64,000 nt of DNA from an uncultured Clostridia bacterium (GTDB taxonomy: Bacteria > Bacillota > Clostridia > Monoglobales > Monoglobaceae): the NCBI GenBank assembly GCA_910580105.1, contig CAJTWN010000001.1, forward strand, positions 124,001 to 188,000, in the 5' to 3' direction. The notes under the pieces were generated by a model that did no database searches, was not told the DNA's origin, and saw only the letters and a program-made list of their open reading frames with translations. Positions 15,775 to 24,882 of the stretch are shown here, piece after piece. Each line of letters opens with the position of its first letter. The first letter of the stretch is position 1. The translations under genes were made by a program, and so were the position numbers.

Positions 15775-17838
15775 TTGAAACTATATGACACATCTAAAAT
15801 CAAGAACTTTTGTTTACTTGGACATGGTAATTCTGGTAAAACTTCCCTGGCTGAAGCAATGTTGTTTGCAGCAGGGAATATTGCACGTTTGGGGCGCCCC
15901 CAAGACGGCAATACCGTAATGGATTTTGATTCGGAAGAAGTTAAAAGAAAATTTTCGATTAGTACGGCAATGGCGGCCTGTGAGTGGAATGGTGTGAAAT
16001 TTAACATCATTGATACGCCTGGATATTTTGATTTTGTTGGAGAAGTTCAGGAAGCCATCCGGGTGGCAGATGCGGCCATCATCGTTTTGAGCGGAAAATC
16101 CGGTCTCACAGTTGGCGCAGAAAAGGCATGGAAATACTGTGAAGAACGCGGCATTCCCCGTATGATTTTCATTAATAAAGTAGACGATGAACGCGTTGAT
16201 TATGCCAGTGTTTTGCAGCAGTTAAAGGATAAATACGGAAAGAAAATTGCACCTTTTCAGCTTCCTCTTCGGGAAGGTGATCATATTACCGGTTTTGTAA
16301 ATATTGTGGAAAAGGAAGCGCGGAAGTTTGATGGAAACCGTACCATTACTGCAGAAATGCCCGAAGGGTTGGAGGATGAGCTTGAACCTTTGCGGGAAAT
16401 GATTAATGAAGCGGTTGCGGAAACTTCTGAAGAGCTGATGGAGAAGTATTTTGCCGGTGAGGAATTCACCCTTCCGGAGATGTATGAGGCGCTGAGAAAT
16501 GGTGTTTCCGAGGGGGATATTGTTCCTGTACTTTGCGGCAGTGCATATCACAGTTTGGGAATATCATCTTTAATGAATGCGGTTCATGCTTATTTTCCGG
16601 CGCCCAACAGTAAGGACGAATTTGTTATGGCGGCCAAAAAAGACGGCTCAACCGGGCGTTTAAAAGCTGATGTCAGTGATCCGTTTTCTGCGTTGGTGTT
16701 TAAGACAATTGCCGATCCCTATGTGGGGAAAATGTCTTATTTTCGCGTGTATTCCGGTGTTATGACGCCAGACACAACCGTTTATAACCTCAATAAAGAA
16801 ACCAATGAAAAGATTGGTAAACTCTTTATTTTGCAAGGAAAGAAACAGATAGAGGTAGAAAAATTAAATGCAGGCGATATTGGTGCAGTTACTAAACTGG
16901 GAAAAACCGGGACAGGGGATACGCTCAGCAGTATAAATAATCCTGTTAAGCTGGAAGGTATTGCTTTTGCAAATCCCAATATGAGTCTTGCAGTTGTTCC
17001 GAAAGCAAAAGGGGATGAGGATAAGATTGCCCAGGGATTGCTGAAACTGATGGAGGAGGATAAGACTTTTCGTTTCGAGACCAATAAAGAGACCAAACAA
17101 CAGATTTTAAATGGACTTGGTGATCAGCATATTGATGTAATTGCCAGCAAGTTGAAAAATAAATTCGGTGTTGAGATTTCTTTTGAAAAACCGAAGGTTC
17201 CCTATCGGGAAACGATCCGTAAAAAGGTGAAGGTCGAAGGGAAACATAAAAAGCAATCCGGCGGACATGGCCAATATGGTCATGTTTGGATAGAATTTGA
17301 ACCTTGTGATTCTGAGACGTTGGTTTTTGAAGAAAAGGTGTTTGGTGGAAGTGTTCCCAAAGGATATTTTCCGGCAGTCGAAAAAGGGTTGGTTGAATCC
17401 ATGCAGCATGGTGTTCTTGCAGGGTATCCGGTTGTGGGTTTGAAGGCTACGTTATTAGACGGTTCGTATCATGAAGTTGATTCGTCTGAAATGGCCTTTA
17501 AAATTGCCGCAAGTATCGCCTATAAGACGGGATTGGAGCAGGCATCCCCTGTTATTTTAGAGCCAATTGGGCATTTGAAAGTTTATGTTCCAGACACTTA
17601 TACAGGTGATATTATTGGCGACATTAACAAACGCCGCGGTCAGATGCTTGGAATGACACCGTTGGAAGAGGGGATGACCTTGATTGAGGGAGAAATTCCG
17701 ATGGCAGAGATGCACACTTATGCTTCAGACCTTCGGAGTATGACCCAGGCGAAAGGAAATTTTGAATTCGTTTTTGAACGTTATCAGGAAGCCCCAAGTA
17801 ATGTAGTTGAAAAAATAATTCAAGAGAGCAAAGAATAG
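15775..17838 (+). CDS. Elongation factor G-like GTPase (EF-G paralogue)
   Basis: 687 residues with all EF-G domains. The G domain has G1 GHGNSGKT (16-23) in place of the usual GHIDAGKT, then DTPGYFDF and NKVD. Domains II-V follow, with SGGHGQYGHVWIEFEP and GDINKRRGQMLGM in IV-V. The divergent G1 and N-terminus place it in the EF-G-like group that accompanies the main EF-G in many Clostridia, not in the canonical str operon copy. Its role (translocation, recycling or stress) is unsettled. TTG 15775 follows AGGAGGG by eight bases. It is monocistronic with its own promoter and terminator. Confidence 0.88.
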   Translation: MKLYDTSKIKNFCLLGHGNSGKTSLAEAMLFAAGNIARLGRPQDGNTVMDFDSEEVKRKFSISTAMAACEWNGVKFNIIDTPGYFDFVGEVQEAIRVADAAIIVLSGKSGLTVGAEKAWKYCEERGIPRMIFINKVDDERVDYASVLQQLKDKYGKKIAPFQLPLREGDHITGFVNIVEKEARKFDGNRTITAEMPEGLEDELEPLREMINEAVAETSEELMEKYFAGEEFTLPEMYEALRNGVSEGDIVPVLCGSAYHSLGISSLMNAVHAYFPAPNSKDEFVMAAKKDGSTGRLKADVSDPFSALVFKTIADPYVGKMSYFRVYSGVMTPDTTVYNLNKETNEKIGKLFILQGKKQIEVEKLNAGDIGAVTKLGKTGTGDTLSSINNPVKLEGIAFANPNMSLAVVPKAKGDEDKIAQGLLKLMEEDKTFRFETNKETKQQILNGLGDQHIDVIASKLKNKFGVEISFEKPKVPYRETIRKKVKVEGKHKKQSGGHGQYGHVWIEFEPCDSETLVFEEKVFGGSVPKGYFPAVEKGLVESMQHGVLAGYPVVGLKATLLDGSYHEVDSSEMAFKIAASIAYKTGLEQASPVILEPIGHLKVYVPDTYTGDIIGDINKRRGQMLGMTPLEEGMTLIEGEIPMAEMHTYASDLRSMTQAKGNFEFVFERYQEAPSNVVEKIIQESKE

Positions 17839-17875
17839 GATTTTTGAGAATTAAAAGCGAAGTGGCATAAAATAG

Positions 17876-17917
17876 AAAAAGGATGGCAGACTTGAAGAAG
17901 TATCTGTCATCCTTTTT
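17876..17917. terminator. Bidirectional terminator between convergent genes
   Basis: AAAAAGGATGGCAGA pairs with TCTGTCATCCTTTTT (one G-U pair) around a 12-base loop. T-tracts follow the stem on both strands, so it serves the EF-G-like gene and the convergent DHHW gene. Confidence 0.8.
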
Positions 17918-18003
17918 GTAATAAAAGCACTTTTTAAAAGAATATATGAAAATATTTAATCTATATTGGTAAATAAAATTGATGATAAGAATTAGAAAGG
18001 GAC

Positions 18004-19398
18004 TTATTTAACAAAAGATAAAAGTGCCTGTCGCATAGATGACTCTGCGACAGAGACCGGATAACTGAGTATAAGCAGATCGTCAAACCTTATTTTATTA
18101 TAAAATTCAATCATATCAAAAGGTTCAGATGCGTTGGTGTGCAGACTATCGTTAAATTGACGGCTGTCCACTACGTAAACTTCACTATAGTTATTCACAG
18201 CCCAGGTTGCAAAAGCGTTTCCATAAGATTCTTTGATAAGAACCAGTTTTTTTCCATTTTCCACAGAAGTTTTAAAAACGGTTATTGGAAAATCACCGTC
18301 GATAAAACAAGCGTAAGTGGTACTTTTTGTATCTACGACAGGAATATCCATGATGTATTTTTCCATATTCATGTCGTAATAGGCTTTTCCAGATACTTCA
18401 ACCTTTGGAAGAAAGCGCTCAAGTAAGTCTGCATGATTACGCAGAATGGTCTCGCCTTCTGTTCCCCTGGTATAATTGATGAAGGAACCCAGATAACCAT
18501 CAAAATGATCATTTGGGAAACTATCAATGGGGTCCAGCGGTAATTTCTTGAGGTCTGCAAATGCTTTATAAGCATAATAAGCGCCACGCTGTGTCCAGTG
18601 ATGGTCGGTGTTAAAATATAATTTTTCATCTGCATGGGCATCCAATTCTTTGATAACATTAACAGGGGTAACGCCGGGTTCAAGACTTTGATATGCTGTC
18701 CGGATGCCGGAGGTATAGTCTGGATAACGGTTTTTAGGGCCGTAAAACTCCGCAGCTGTGGGAACAATCATACTGTAAACATTGACATCAGGGAGTTTAT
18801 CGCAATAGGTATTGACAATGTCAGCATATTTGACAGCCTGATCATCTGAAAAATGTAAAAACTCCATCCCCATCCCATCAATGATACTGATGCCGTTATA
18901 GGTTTTTATCTCTCCTTCTTTGCGATTGGTATTACTGACAATCGTATCGTTCATCATATCGCGAAAAGCCGGCGGAATCAGCCGAATATTTTTTTCATCT
19001 TCATTGATGACGGCAGCTGCGCCGATGAAGGCGGTGAGTGCAGAAGCCGGGAAAAAGATTTCATCCTCCAACTGCGTAACAGGAGCAGTCAGATGAATCT
19101 CACGGCGGTTTGCATAGGCTGTATCAGATTCAAGATGCAAAATAATTTCACGGGTATTTTGCGTAATACGAATTTGATTTTCTTTTTGCATGACTTCGCC
19201 GTCAAATATTGCCATGGTTGCACGCAGTGGGAGCATAATTTCGCCGGATTCGGTTTTATATGGTGGTGTGGTGGTTTTAATTTTTTCCTCTTGATAAAAA
19301 ATACTGTAATTTTTGCTGCATTGTGTGCAGGTGAAACAAACTGCGGTCACCAAAAAAAATAACAAGGCAGCAGAAAGACATTTTTTTATACAGTTCAT
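18004..19398 (-). CDS. DHHW-family exoprotein with copper-amine-oxidase-N-like domain
   Basis: 464 residues. A signal peptide or anchor (about 8-26) is followed by a Cu-amine-oxidase N-terminal-like stalk domain (about 33-142; note MLPLRATMAIFDGEV and FFPASALTAFIGA). An AlgX/AlgJ-like SGNH domain follows with VPTAAEFYGP and the DHHW motif at residues 265-268. Such domains O-acetylate extracellular polysaccharides in systems that also contain an MBOAT acyltransferase, which is not present nearby. The ATG at 19398 has GGGAGGGA upstream. It is divergent from the parvulin lipoprotein gene. Function in a clostridial envelope is inferred. Confidence 0.82.
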   Translation of the reverse strand: MNCIKKCLSAALLFFLVTAVCFTCTQCSKNYSIFYQEEKIKTTTPPYKTESGEIMLPLRATMAIFDGEVMQKENQIRITQNTREIILHLESDTAYANRREIHLTAPVTQLEDEIFFPASALTAFIGAAAVINEDEKNIRLIPPAFRDMMNDTIVSNTNRKEGEIKTYNGISIIDGMGMEFLHFSDDQAVKYADIVNTYCDKLPDVNVYSMIVPTAAEFYGPKNRYPDYTSGIRTAYQSLEPGVTPVNVIKELDAHADEKLYFNTDHHWTQRGAYYAYKAFADLKKLPLDPIDSFPNDHFDGYLGSFINYTRGTEGETILRNHADLLERFLPKVEVSGKAYYDMNMEKYIMDIPVVDTKSTTYACFIDGDFPITVFKTSVENGKKLVLIKESYGNAFATWAVNNYSEVYVVDSRQFNDSLHTNASEPFDMIEFYNKIRFDDLLILSYPVSVAESSMRQALLSFVK

Positions 19399-19427
19399 TT
19401 TGGTATTCCCTCCCATAAATCGCAAAC

Positions 19428-19457
19428 ATTATACCATAAAATATGATGTTTTACAAC
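19428..19457 (-). promoter_or_regulatory. Promoter of the DHHW gene
   Basis: On the minus strand, TTGTAA (19457-19452), an 18-base spacer and TATAAT (19433-19428) with an extended TGG before the -10. Confidence 0.55.
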
Positions 19458-19490
19458 GTTTTGTGTCAAAATGTAATTGATTTGAAAAGT

Positions 19491-19519
19491 TGACATTTCA
19501 GCCGGGGTATATTATAATA
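19491..19519 (+). promoter_or_regulatory. Promoter of the parvulin-cyclophilin operon
   Basis: Perfect TTGACA (19491-19496), a 17-base spacer and perfect TATAAT (19514-19519), 28 bases before the start codon. This is the best consensus promoter in the window. Confidence 0.75.
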
Positions 19520-19547
19520 AGGAGAAATTTGACAGGAGGAGAAAGAA

Positions 19548-20642
19548 ATGAAAAATCGTTGGGTGTTCCGTGTGGGCGGCATTATAATGGCCGCTGTTAT
19601 AAGCTGTTCGCTTTTTGGATGTTCAAAGAGTGAGAAGCAGATAGAAAAAGAACTGGAGGAAACAACGTTTGCTTCAAATGAGATAAAAGATACGGTTGCG
19701 GTTATAAACGGAGAAGAGGCATGCGCAGATGAATATCGTTATTATCTCTACTCTGTAGGGAAAAATAAAATGCTTGGTATTGATCCCAATATGACTTCGG
19801 TTGGTTCTTTTGACTGGGAACAGCAAACAGCAGAGGGAGAGAAATTGTCCGATGTTATAAAGGAAGAGGCATTTATGCAGATGGCCAAAGATATGGTTGG
19901 TGTGCAAAAAGCCAAAGAAGCAGGATTTACCCTTACAGCCGAGGAAACGAAAACGGCTGCGGACAGTGTTGATCAGGCATTAAAAAAATTTGGTGAAGAT
20001 TATGTTTTAAATAGTATCAAAGCTATGGGTATACAGGACATTGAATTTTATAAGCAAAAAATTCAAAACATGGCATTGCTGCAAAAAGTTGCAGATGATT
20101 CGGTCCTTCATATGGAAAAATATGTTTCTGATCCGGGACTATTGCAGGAATATAGACTGGTGGATCATGCAACCGTTCAGCATATTTTGATTCAAAAAAG
20201 CAGTGAAAAATTTACGGATCCGGCAGCCACAGCGCAGGAAGTTTTGGCAAAGGCAAAGGCTGGAGAAAAGTTTGAGACACTGATGCAAACTTATAATGAG
20301 GATCCTGGAGAAACCGAAGCAGGTTATACATTTGGCCCGGGCGAAATGGTTGAATCTTTTGAAGCTGCGGCATTTGCGCTGGACTATGAACAAATCAGCG
20401 ATATTGTGGATACCCAATATGGTTATCATATCATAAAAAGAAAATATGGTATTACGGAGCTTGGCGGTTATTGGATGACAATGGCACAAATTGAGAAGAA
20501 AGAAGATATTTTGCAGCAGTTTAACCTGGATGAAATTATGAAATCCTGTGCTCTTGCAGAAAACAGAGCAGCTGCGGCATTCAGTGAGAGTAATACACAG
20601 ACAGGCAGTACACAGACAGGCAATACACAGGCCGGAAATTAG
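19548..20642 (+). CDS. PrsA/SurA-like parvulin foldase lipoprotein
   Basis: 364 residues. A lipoprotein signal peptide ends at lipobox LFGC with the lipidated Cys at 25. A SurA-N-like helical region follows to about 200, then a parvulin peptidyl-prolyl isomerase domain (HILIQKSSEKFTDPAATAQEVLAKAKAGEKFETL...DPGETEAG) to about 305. It helps fold exported proteins at the outer face of the membrane. The C-terminus is a short tandem repeat (TQTGSTQTGNTQAGN). AGGAGG lies eight bases before the ATG. Ten bases separate it from the cyclophilin gene, forming a two-gene foldase operon. Confidence 0.9.
   Translation: MKNRWVFRVGGIIMAAVISCSLFGCSKSEKQIEKELEETTFASNEIKDTVAVINGEEACADEYRYYLYSVGKNKMLGIDPNMTSVGSFDWEQQTAEGEKLSDVIKEEAFMQMAKDMVGVQKAKEAGFTLTAEETKTAADSVDQALKKFGEDYVLNSIKAMGIQDIEFYKQKIQNMALLQKVADDSVLHMEKYVSDPGLLQEYRLVDHATVQHILIQKSSEKFTDPAATAQEVLAKAKAGEKFETLMQTYNEDPGETEAGYTFGPGEMVESFEAAAFALDYEQISDIVDTQYGYHIIKRKYGITELGGYWMTMAQIEKKEDILQQFNLDEIMKSCALAENRAAAAFSESNTQTGSTQTGNTQAGN
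20592..20636 (+). repeat. Three 15-base tandem repeats in the foldase C-terminus
   Basis: Units AATACACAGACAGGC, AGTACACAGACAGGC and AATACACAGGCCGGA encode a Thr/Gln/Gly/Asn-rich tail. The repeat is in frame, so copy-number change would alter only tail length. Confidence 0.85.
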
Positions 20643-20652
20643 GAGGAGAAAA

Positions 20653-21147
20653 ATGAAAAATACAATTGTATGCGTAGAGATGGAAAATGGTGATGTATTT
20701 AAAATTGAATTGATGCCGCAATATGCGCCCAAAACAGTTGAGAATTTTGTGAATTTGGTAAGTGAAGGGTTTTATGACGGCTTAACTTTTCATAGGGTGA
20801 TCGATGGTTTTATGGCACAAGGCGGTGACCCGGAGGGAACAGGTATGGGCGGAAGCAAGACCAATATCCCCGGTGAATTTGCACAAAACGGATTTACAGA
20901 GAATACCCTTTCCCATAGTAGAGGTGTTATTTCCATGGCACGTTCTATGCATCCGGATTCTGCATCCAGTCAGTTTTTTATTTGTTATGCGGATTGCTCT
21001 TTTTTGGATGGGCAGTATGCTGCGTTTGGAAAGGTAACCGAAGGTATGGAGAATGTTGATAAATTTCTTGCAGTTAAACGAACCGGTCCGGAAGGTGGAA
21101 CACCCAGCGAACCCATTGTAATGAAAAAGGTATCTATTGAAGCATAA
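20653..21147 (+). CDS. Cyclophilin-type peptidyl-prolyl isomerase
   Basis: 164 residues of the bacterial cyclophilin A/B type. The active-site segments FHRVIDGFMAQGGDPEGTG, SQFFI and FGKVTEGM are all present. There is no signal peptide, so it acts in the cytoplasm. The ATG at 20653 directly follows AGGAGGAGAAAA; the longer frame reads back through the preceding gene and is not used. It is co-transcribed with the parvulin lipoprotein. Confidence 0.93.
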   Translation: MKNTIVCVEMENGDVFKIELMPQYAPKTVENFVNLVSEGFYDGLTFHRVIDGFMAQGGDPEGTGMGGSKTNIPGEFAQNGFTENTLSHSRGVISMARSMHPDSASSQFFICYADCSFLDGQYAAFGKVTEGMENVDKFLAVKRTGPEGGTPSEPIVMKKVSIEA

Positions 21148-21153
21148 GATTTT

Positions 21154-21170
21154 GGCGGCCGTTGGCCGCC
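21154..21170 (+). terminator. GC-rich hairpin between cyclophilin and cca genes
   Basis: GGCGGCC pairs with GGCCGCC around GTT, followed by CTTTTC. The T-tract is short, so read-through into cca is possible; cca starts 21 bases later and no separate promoter is seen. Confidence 0.65.
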
Positions 21171-21191
21171 CTTTTCATTGGAGGTGTTTTT

Positions 21192-22406
21192 GTGGGCTTT
21201 CATGTTGATTTGCCGGATGTGGTGCGCTTTGCGCTGCGGAGGCTGCAGAATGCAGGTTTTTCTGCCTATGTGGTCGGCGGTTGTGTGCGGGATTCGTTAA
21301 GGGGAAGGAAACCTGCGGATTGGGATGTAACCACATCGGCACATCCTTCGGAGATCCAGAATGTTTTTTCAGATGAACAGGTGATTAAAACAGGAATTCA
21401 GCATGGTACAGTGACGTTGGTTAAAAATCAGATGCCGATTGAAATCACCACATATCGGCAGGAAGGAAATTACAGTGATTTTCGCAGGCCGGATACAGTT
21501 GAATTTGTGAATGATATTCGGGAAGATTTAAAGAGACGGGACTTTACAATAAATGCAATGGCCTATTCGCCGCAAACTGGACTTTTGGATTTGTTTGGTG
21601 GATTTTCAGACCTGCAAAATGGTATTTTGCGTGCTGTGGGCAAGCCTGGGGAGCGCTTTGAAGAAGATGCACTCCGTATTATGCGCTGCCTGCGTTTTGC
21701 AGCAGTATTTTCTTTTTCTATTGAAGAAGCAACCGGCGCGGCCCTTTTGGAAAAGAAAAAATTGCTGGGTTATATTTCCGCAGAACGAATCTATATAGAA
21801 ATAAAAAAAATGATGACTGCTTTGGCACCGGGGGAAATTATGACACAATTTTTCCCGGTATTAGAAGAAATATTTTCCGCCGCTGTGCAAACGGATTTAA
21901 CATTTATGAATCGTTTGGAATCAGATTTGATCCTTCGTCTGACTGCCTTTTTTTGCGGTATATATGCAAAGGAAAAGCGAATAGAATATACCAAGAGGGC
22001 ATTGGATTCTCTCAAAACCGAAAAGAAAATAAAAAACAAGGTTCTGCAGTTAACAGAGGCTGTTAATCGTCAGCTTCCAACCGAGATATACAGTATCAGA
22101 AAGGAACTTTCCCGTATGGGAGAAGAGCAGTTTGCGCGATGGGTGAACATAAAAGAAATACTGGAGAACGTGCCGGTGACAGATGTGCTTCGGAATTTCA
22201 AGAAAATTAAACGGGAAAAATTATGTTACTGCATCAAAGATCTGAAAGTGGATGGAAATGATTTGATGAAAGATGGGAATACAGGTACGGAAATTGGCTG
22301 GAATCTCCGTTTTCTTCTGGATTCTGTGATGGCCGGCCGGGTTAATAATCAGAAGGAGGATTTGCTCCAATACTTGCACCAGCAAAAAAAAGATTGGAAT
22401 AAGTAA
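21192..22406 (+). CDS. cca: CCA tRNA nucleotidyltransferase
   Basis: 404 residues, the size of Gram-positive CCA-adding enzymes. Motif A is VVGGCVRDSLRGRKPADWDVTT with the catalytic Asp pair, then the RRDFTINAMAY motif and the EDALRIMRCLRF region. It rebuilds the CCA end of tRNAs using CTP and ATP. The GTG at 21192 is chosen because TGGAGG lies seven bases upstream and the family start aligns; an upstream ATG would extend into the terminator hairpin. No HD domain is present. Confidence 0.92.
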   Translation: MGFHVDLPDVVRFALRRLQNAGFSAYVVGGCVRDSLRGRKPADWDVTTSAHPSEIQNVFSDEQVIKTGIQHGTVTLVKNQMPIEITTYRQEGNYSDFRRPDTVEFVNDIREDLKRRDFTINAMAYSPQTGLLDLFGGFSDLQNGILRAVGKPGERFEEDALRIMRCLRFAAVFSFSIEEATGAALLEKKKLLGYISAERIYIEIKKMMTALAPGEIMTQFFPVLEEIFSAAVQTDLTFMNRLESDLILRLTAFFCGIYAKEKRIEYTKRALDSLKTEKKIKNKVLQLTEAVNRQLPTEIYSIRKELSRMGEEQFARWVNIKEILENVPVTDVLRNFKKIKREKLCYCIKDLKVDGNDLMKDGNTGTEIGWNLRFLLDSVMAGRVNNQKEDLLQYLHQQKKDWNK

Positions 22407-22416
22407 GAGTTTACAG

Positions 22417-22445
22417 TTGATTTTTTATGTCGTTTTCGGTATAAT
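22417..22445 (+). promoter_or_regulatory. Promoter of the ribulokinase gene
   Basis: TTGATT (22417-22422), a 17-base spacer and perfect TATAAT (22440-22445), 50 bases before the start. Confidence 0.6.
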
Positions 22446-22495
22446 GAGAGTTAGACGTTTGCCAATCAGAAATGAAAGGCGAGGAGATGTTAAAG

Positions 22496-24175
22496 ATGGA
22501 AAAGAAATTTGCGGTTGGTGTGGATTTTGGAACATTGACAGGAAGAACGGTTTTAATTGAGACGGATACAGGGCGGGAAATAGCTGCTGCTGACTTTTCT
22601 TATCCCCATGGTATGATGCAGGATTATCTCCCGGATGATGAAACAAAACTCAACAGCGGATGGGCTTTGCAGGATCCGCAGGATTATCTTGATGTACTTA
22701 GCCATACAATACCGGAAGTTTTGCGTAAGAGCGGCGTGGGGAAAGAGCAAATTGTTGGTTTGGGAATCGCGTTTGCTTCCAATACAATTCTCCCCGTTAA
22801 ACAGGATGGAACACCACTCTGTTTTTTGCCGGAATATAAAAAAGAGCCGCATACCTATGTTAAGTCTTGGAAGCATTTGGCTGCGAGAGAATATGCTGAA
22901 CGAATTAAGCAGCTGCATATTGATAAAGATGAAAGTAATTTTGGGATGATGTGTGCAGTCTCTCCGGAATGGATGCTTCCAAAAGCATGGCAGATGGCTG
23001 AAGAGGCTCCGGAAATTTATCGGGAGACTGATTATTTTTTGGAAGCTGCGGATTGGATTGTTTGGCAGTTGACCGGACAGCTTACACGAAATCATTGTAT
23101 GGCTGTAAAAGCACTTTGGAAGAATGAAACAGGTTATCCTAAAGGCGCAAGTTTGAAGCTATTGCATCCGCTGCTTGAAGATTTTGCTGAGAGAAAATTA
23201 TTTGGAAAAGTTCTGGAAACCGGTACATGTGCAGGGGGCTTGTCAGAGAAATGGAGCCGGCTTACCGGACTATGTGCCGAAACTTCGGTTGCGGTGGGAA
23301 ATGTTGACGCTTATGTTGCTATTCCGGCGGTTGGAATTTGTGAAACAGGCGTGATGCTGATGACAATGGGAACAGCCACATGGGATGTTTTGCTCAGTGA
23401 AAAACGATGTGAGATTCCTGGAATATGTTCATTGCCAAAGGATAGTGTGATGCCTGGATATTATGCGCTTGAAGCCGGTCAGTCGTGTGTCGGCGACCAT
23501 TTTTCCTGGTTTGTTAAAAATTGTGTGCCGGAAAGTTATTATCGGGAAGCGGCGGCTTTTGATATGAATATTCACCAGCTCCTTCGCAGTAAAGCTGAAA
23601 AACAGTTGCCGGGAGAAAGCGGGCTTTTAGCGCTTGACTGGTGGAACGGAAACCGAAGTGTTTTGGGAGATTTAGATCTCACTGGTATGATGGTCGGGCT
23701 TAACCTGTTCACCAGGCCGGAAGAAATATATCGCGCAATGATTGAAGGCACAGCATATGGCACACGGATGATTATTGAAACTTTGCGGGAACATGGAGTT
23801 GAAATTAAAAGTTTGTATGCTGCCGGGGGGATTGCGGCAAAAGACGCATTTATGATGCAGATTTATGCCGATGTGACCAATATGGAAATTAAAATTTCGG
23901 CCGCAGCCGAGACATCTGCATTTGGCGCTGCGATGTCCGGGGCGGTTGCAGCAGGCTGTTATATGGATATGACAGCGTGTGCAAGGGCAGTTGGAAAGGT
24001 GAAGGCGCATATTTACCGGCCAAATCCGCAAAATGCAAAAAGATATGATCTGTTATTTGAGGAATATAAAAAATTGCATCATTATTTCGGACAGGGAGAA
24101 AATGATGTTATGAAGCGGCTGTTAGAAAGAAAGAATGAAGCGGTAAAGCTGTCAATGGCAGAGACAAGGAATTAA
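22496..24175 (+). CDS. araB: Ribulokinase (FGGY family)
   Basis: 559 residues, the length of AraB-type ribulokinases. The ATP-binding FGGY start is VGVDFGTLTGRTVLIE, and the C-terminal signature region includes GTAYGTRMIIETLREHG and AAGGIAAKDAFMMQIYADV. It phosphorylates ribulose to ribulose 5-phosphate in arabinose catabolism. GCGAGGAG nine bases upstream picks the ATG at 22496 over in-frame ATGs at 22472 and 22487. No isomerase, epimerase or transporter is adjacent, so this is an orphan with its own promoter, and related pentuloses cannot be excluded. Confidence 0.88.
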   Translation: MEKKFAVGVDFGTLTGRTVLIETDTGREIAAADFSYPHGMMQDYLPDDETKLNSGWALQDPQDYLDVLSHTIPEVLRKSGVGKEQIVGLGIAFASNTILPVKQDGTPLCFLPEYKKEPHTYVKSWKHLAAREYAERIKQLHIDKDESNFGMMCAVSPEWMLPKAWQMAEEAPEIYRETDYFLEAADWIVWQLTGQLTRNHCMAVKALWKNETGYPKGASLKLLHPLLEDFAERKLFGKVLETGTCAGGLSEKWSRLTGLCAETSVAVGNVDAYVAIPAVGICETGVMLMTMGTATWDVLLSEKRCEIPGICSLPKDSVMPGYYALEAGQSCVGDHFSWFVKNCVPESYYREAAAFDMNIHQLLRSKAEKQLPGESGLLALDWWNGNRSVLGDLDLTGMMVGLNLFTRPEEIYRAMIEGTAYGTRMIIETLREHGVEIKSLYAAGGIAAKDAFMMQIYADVTNMEIKISAAAETSAFGAAMSGAVAAGCYMDMTACARAVGKVKAHIYRPNPQNAKRYDLLFEEYKKLHHYFGQGENDVMKRLLERKNEAVKLSMAETRN

Positions 24176-24270
24176 AATGCCGAAATAGTATAACAATTTC
24201 AATGGATATTCAGTACAGAAAATTTGGGAATTGTTTGTGACAGTTCAGAGAGAAAGGGAAAACAAGTGAG

Positions 24271-24882
24271 ATGAAGAAGGGGCGTTTTATTGTATTCGAA
24301 GGATTGGATGGCAGCGGAAAGAGTACGCAAATTTTGGAGGTAGCAAAAGAGTTGCGCCGACGGGGAGAAAAAGTCTGGTTGACGGCGGAGCCGACGGTAT
24401 CCCCGACCGGAAGTTATATCCGGACAATTCTTGCGGAAAGTCTGGAAAAAGATATGTATTTGCAGGGAGCCCTGTTCTTGGCGGACCGCATCGAGCATAA
24501 TACCGATCCAGAGGACGGTATTTTGAAACATTTGAAAGACGGTGAAACCGTTATCTGTGACCGCTACTATTATTCATCTTTCGCTTACCAGGGCACGGGA
24601 AGCGATTTAAACTGGTTGATGCAGATGAATTTGTCCTGCAGTCAGATTGCAAAACCGGATTTGTGCATTTTCCTTGATGTGGATCCTTTGACTTGCAAAA
24701 ATCGTATTGACAGAGATAGGGAAAAGGCGGAACTATATGAACATGATATTATGTTGATGGAGAAGATAAGGAATAAGTTTTTTCATGTGTTTGCTTGTCT
24801 GAAGGATAAAGAAAACATTGTGGTTGTGGATGCTAATATGGAAATGAACGAAGTGACAAAGGAGATATTAAAGAATGTATAA
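24271..24882 (+). CDS. tmk: Thymidylate kinase
   Basis: 203 residues. P-loop FEGLDGSGKST at the N-terminus, DRYYYSSFAYQG as the DR(Y) motif, and a lid-like region near RIDRDREKAELYE. It converts dTMP to dTDP. The lid lacks the typical 'R..R...D' arrangement of some bacterial enzymes but is within family variation. Its last eight bases overlap the metK start, so the two are translationally coupled. An AGAAAGGGAAAA Shine-Dalgarno-like stretch lies upstream. Confidence 0.92.
   Translation: MKKGRFIVFEGLDGSGKSTQILEVAKELRRRGEKVWLTAEPTVSPTGSYIRTILAESLEKDMYLQGALFLADRIEHNTDPEDGILKHLKDGETVICDRYYYSSFAYQGTGSDLNWLMQMNLSCSQIAKPDLCIFLDVDPLTCKNRIDRDREKAELYEHDIMLMEKIRNKFFHVFACLKDKENIVVVDANMEMNEVTKEILKNV

Noticed and set aside
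15775..17838. Tetracycline resistance ribosomal protection protein
   Set aside because: The G1 motif, N-terminus and domain IV follow the EF-G-like group, not Tet(M/O/W); no resistance or transfer genes are near.
20548..20652. N-terminal extension of the cyclophilin
   Set aside because: It reads out of frame through the end of the foldase gene, and AGGAGGAG lies right before the ATG at 20653.
24176..24874. SAM riboswitch for metK
   Set aside because: metK overlaps tmk and the 95-base gap before tmk has no SAM-aptamer structure.
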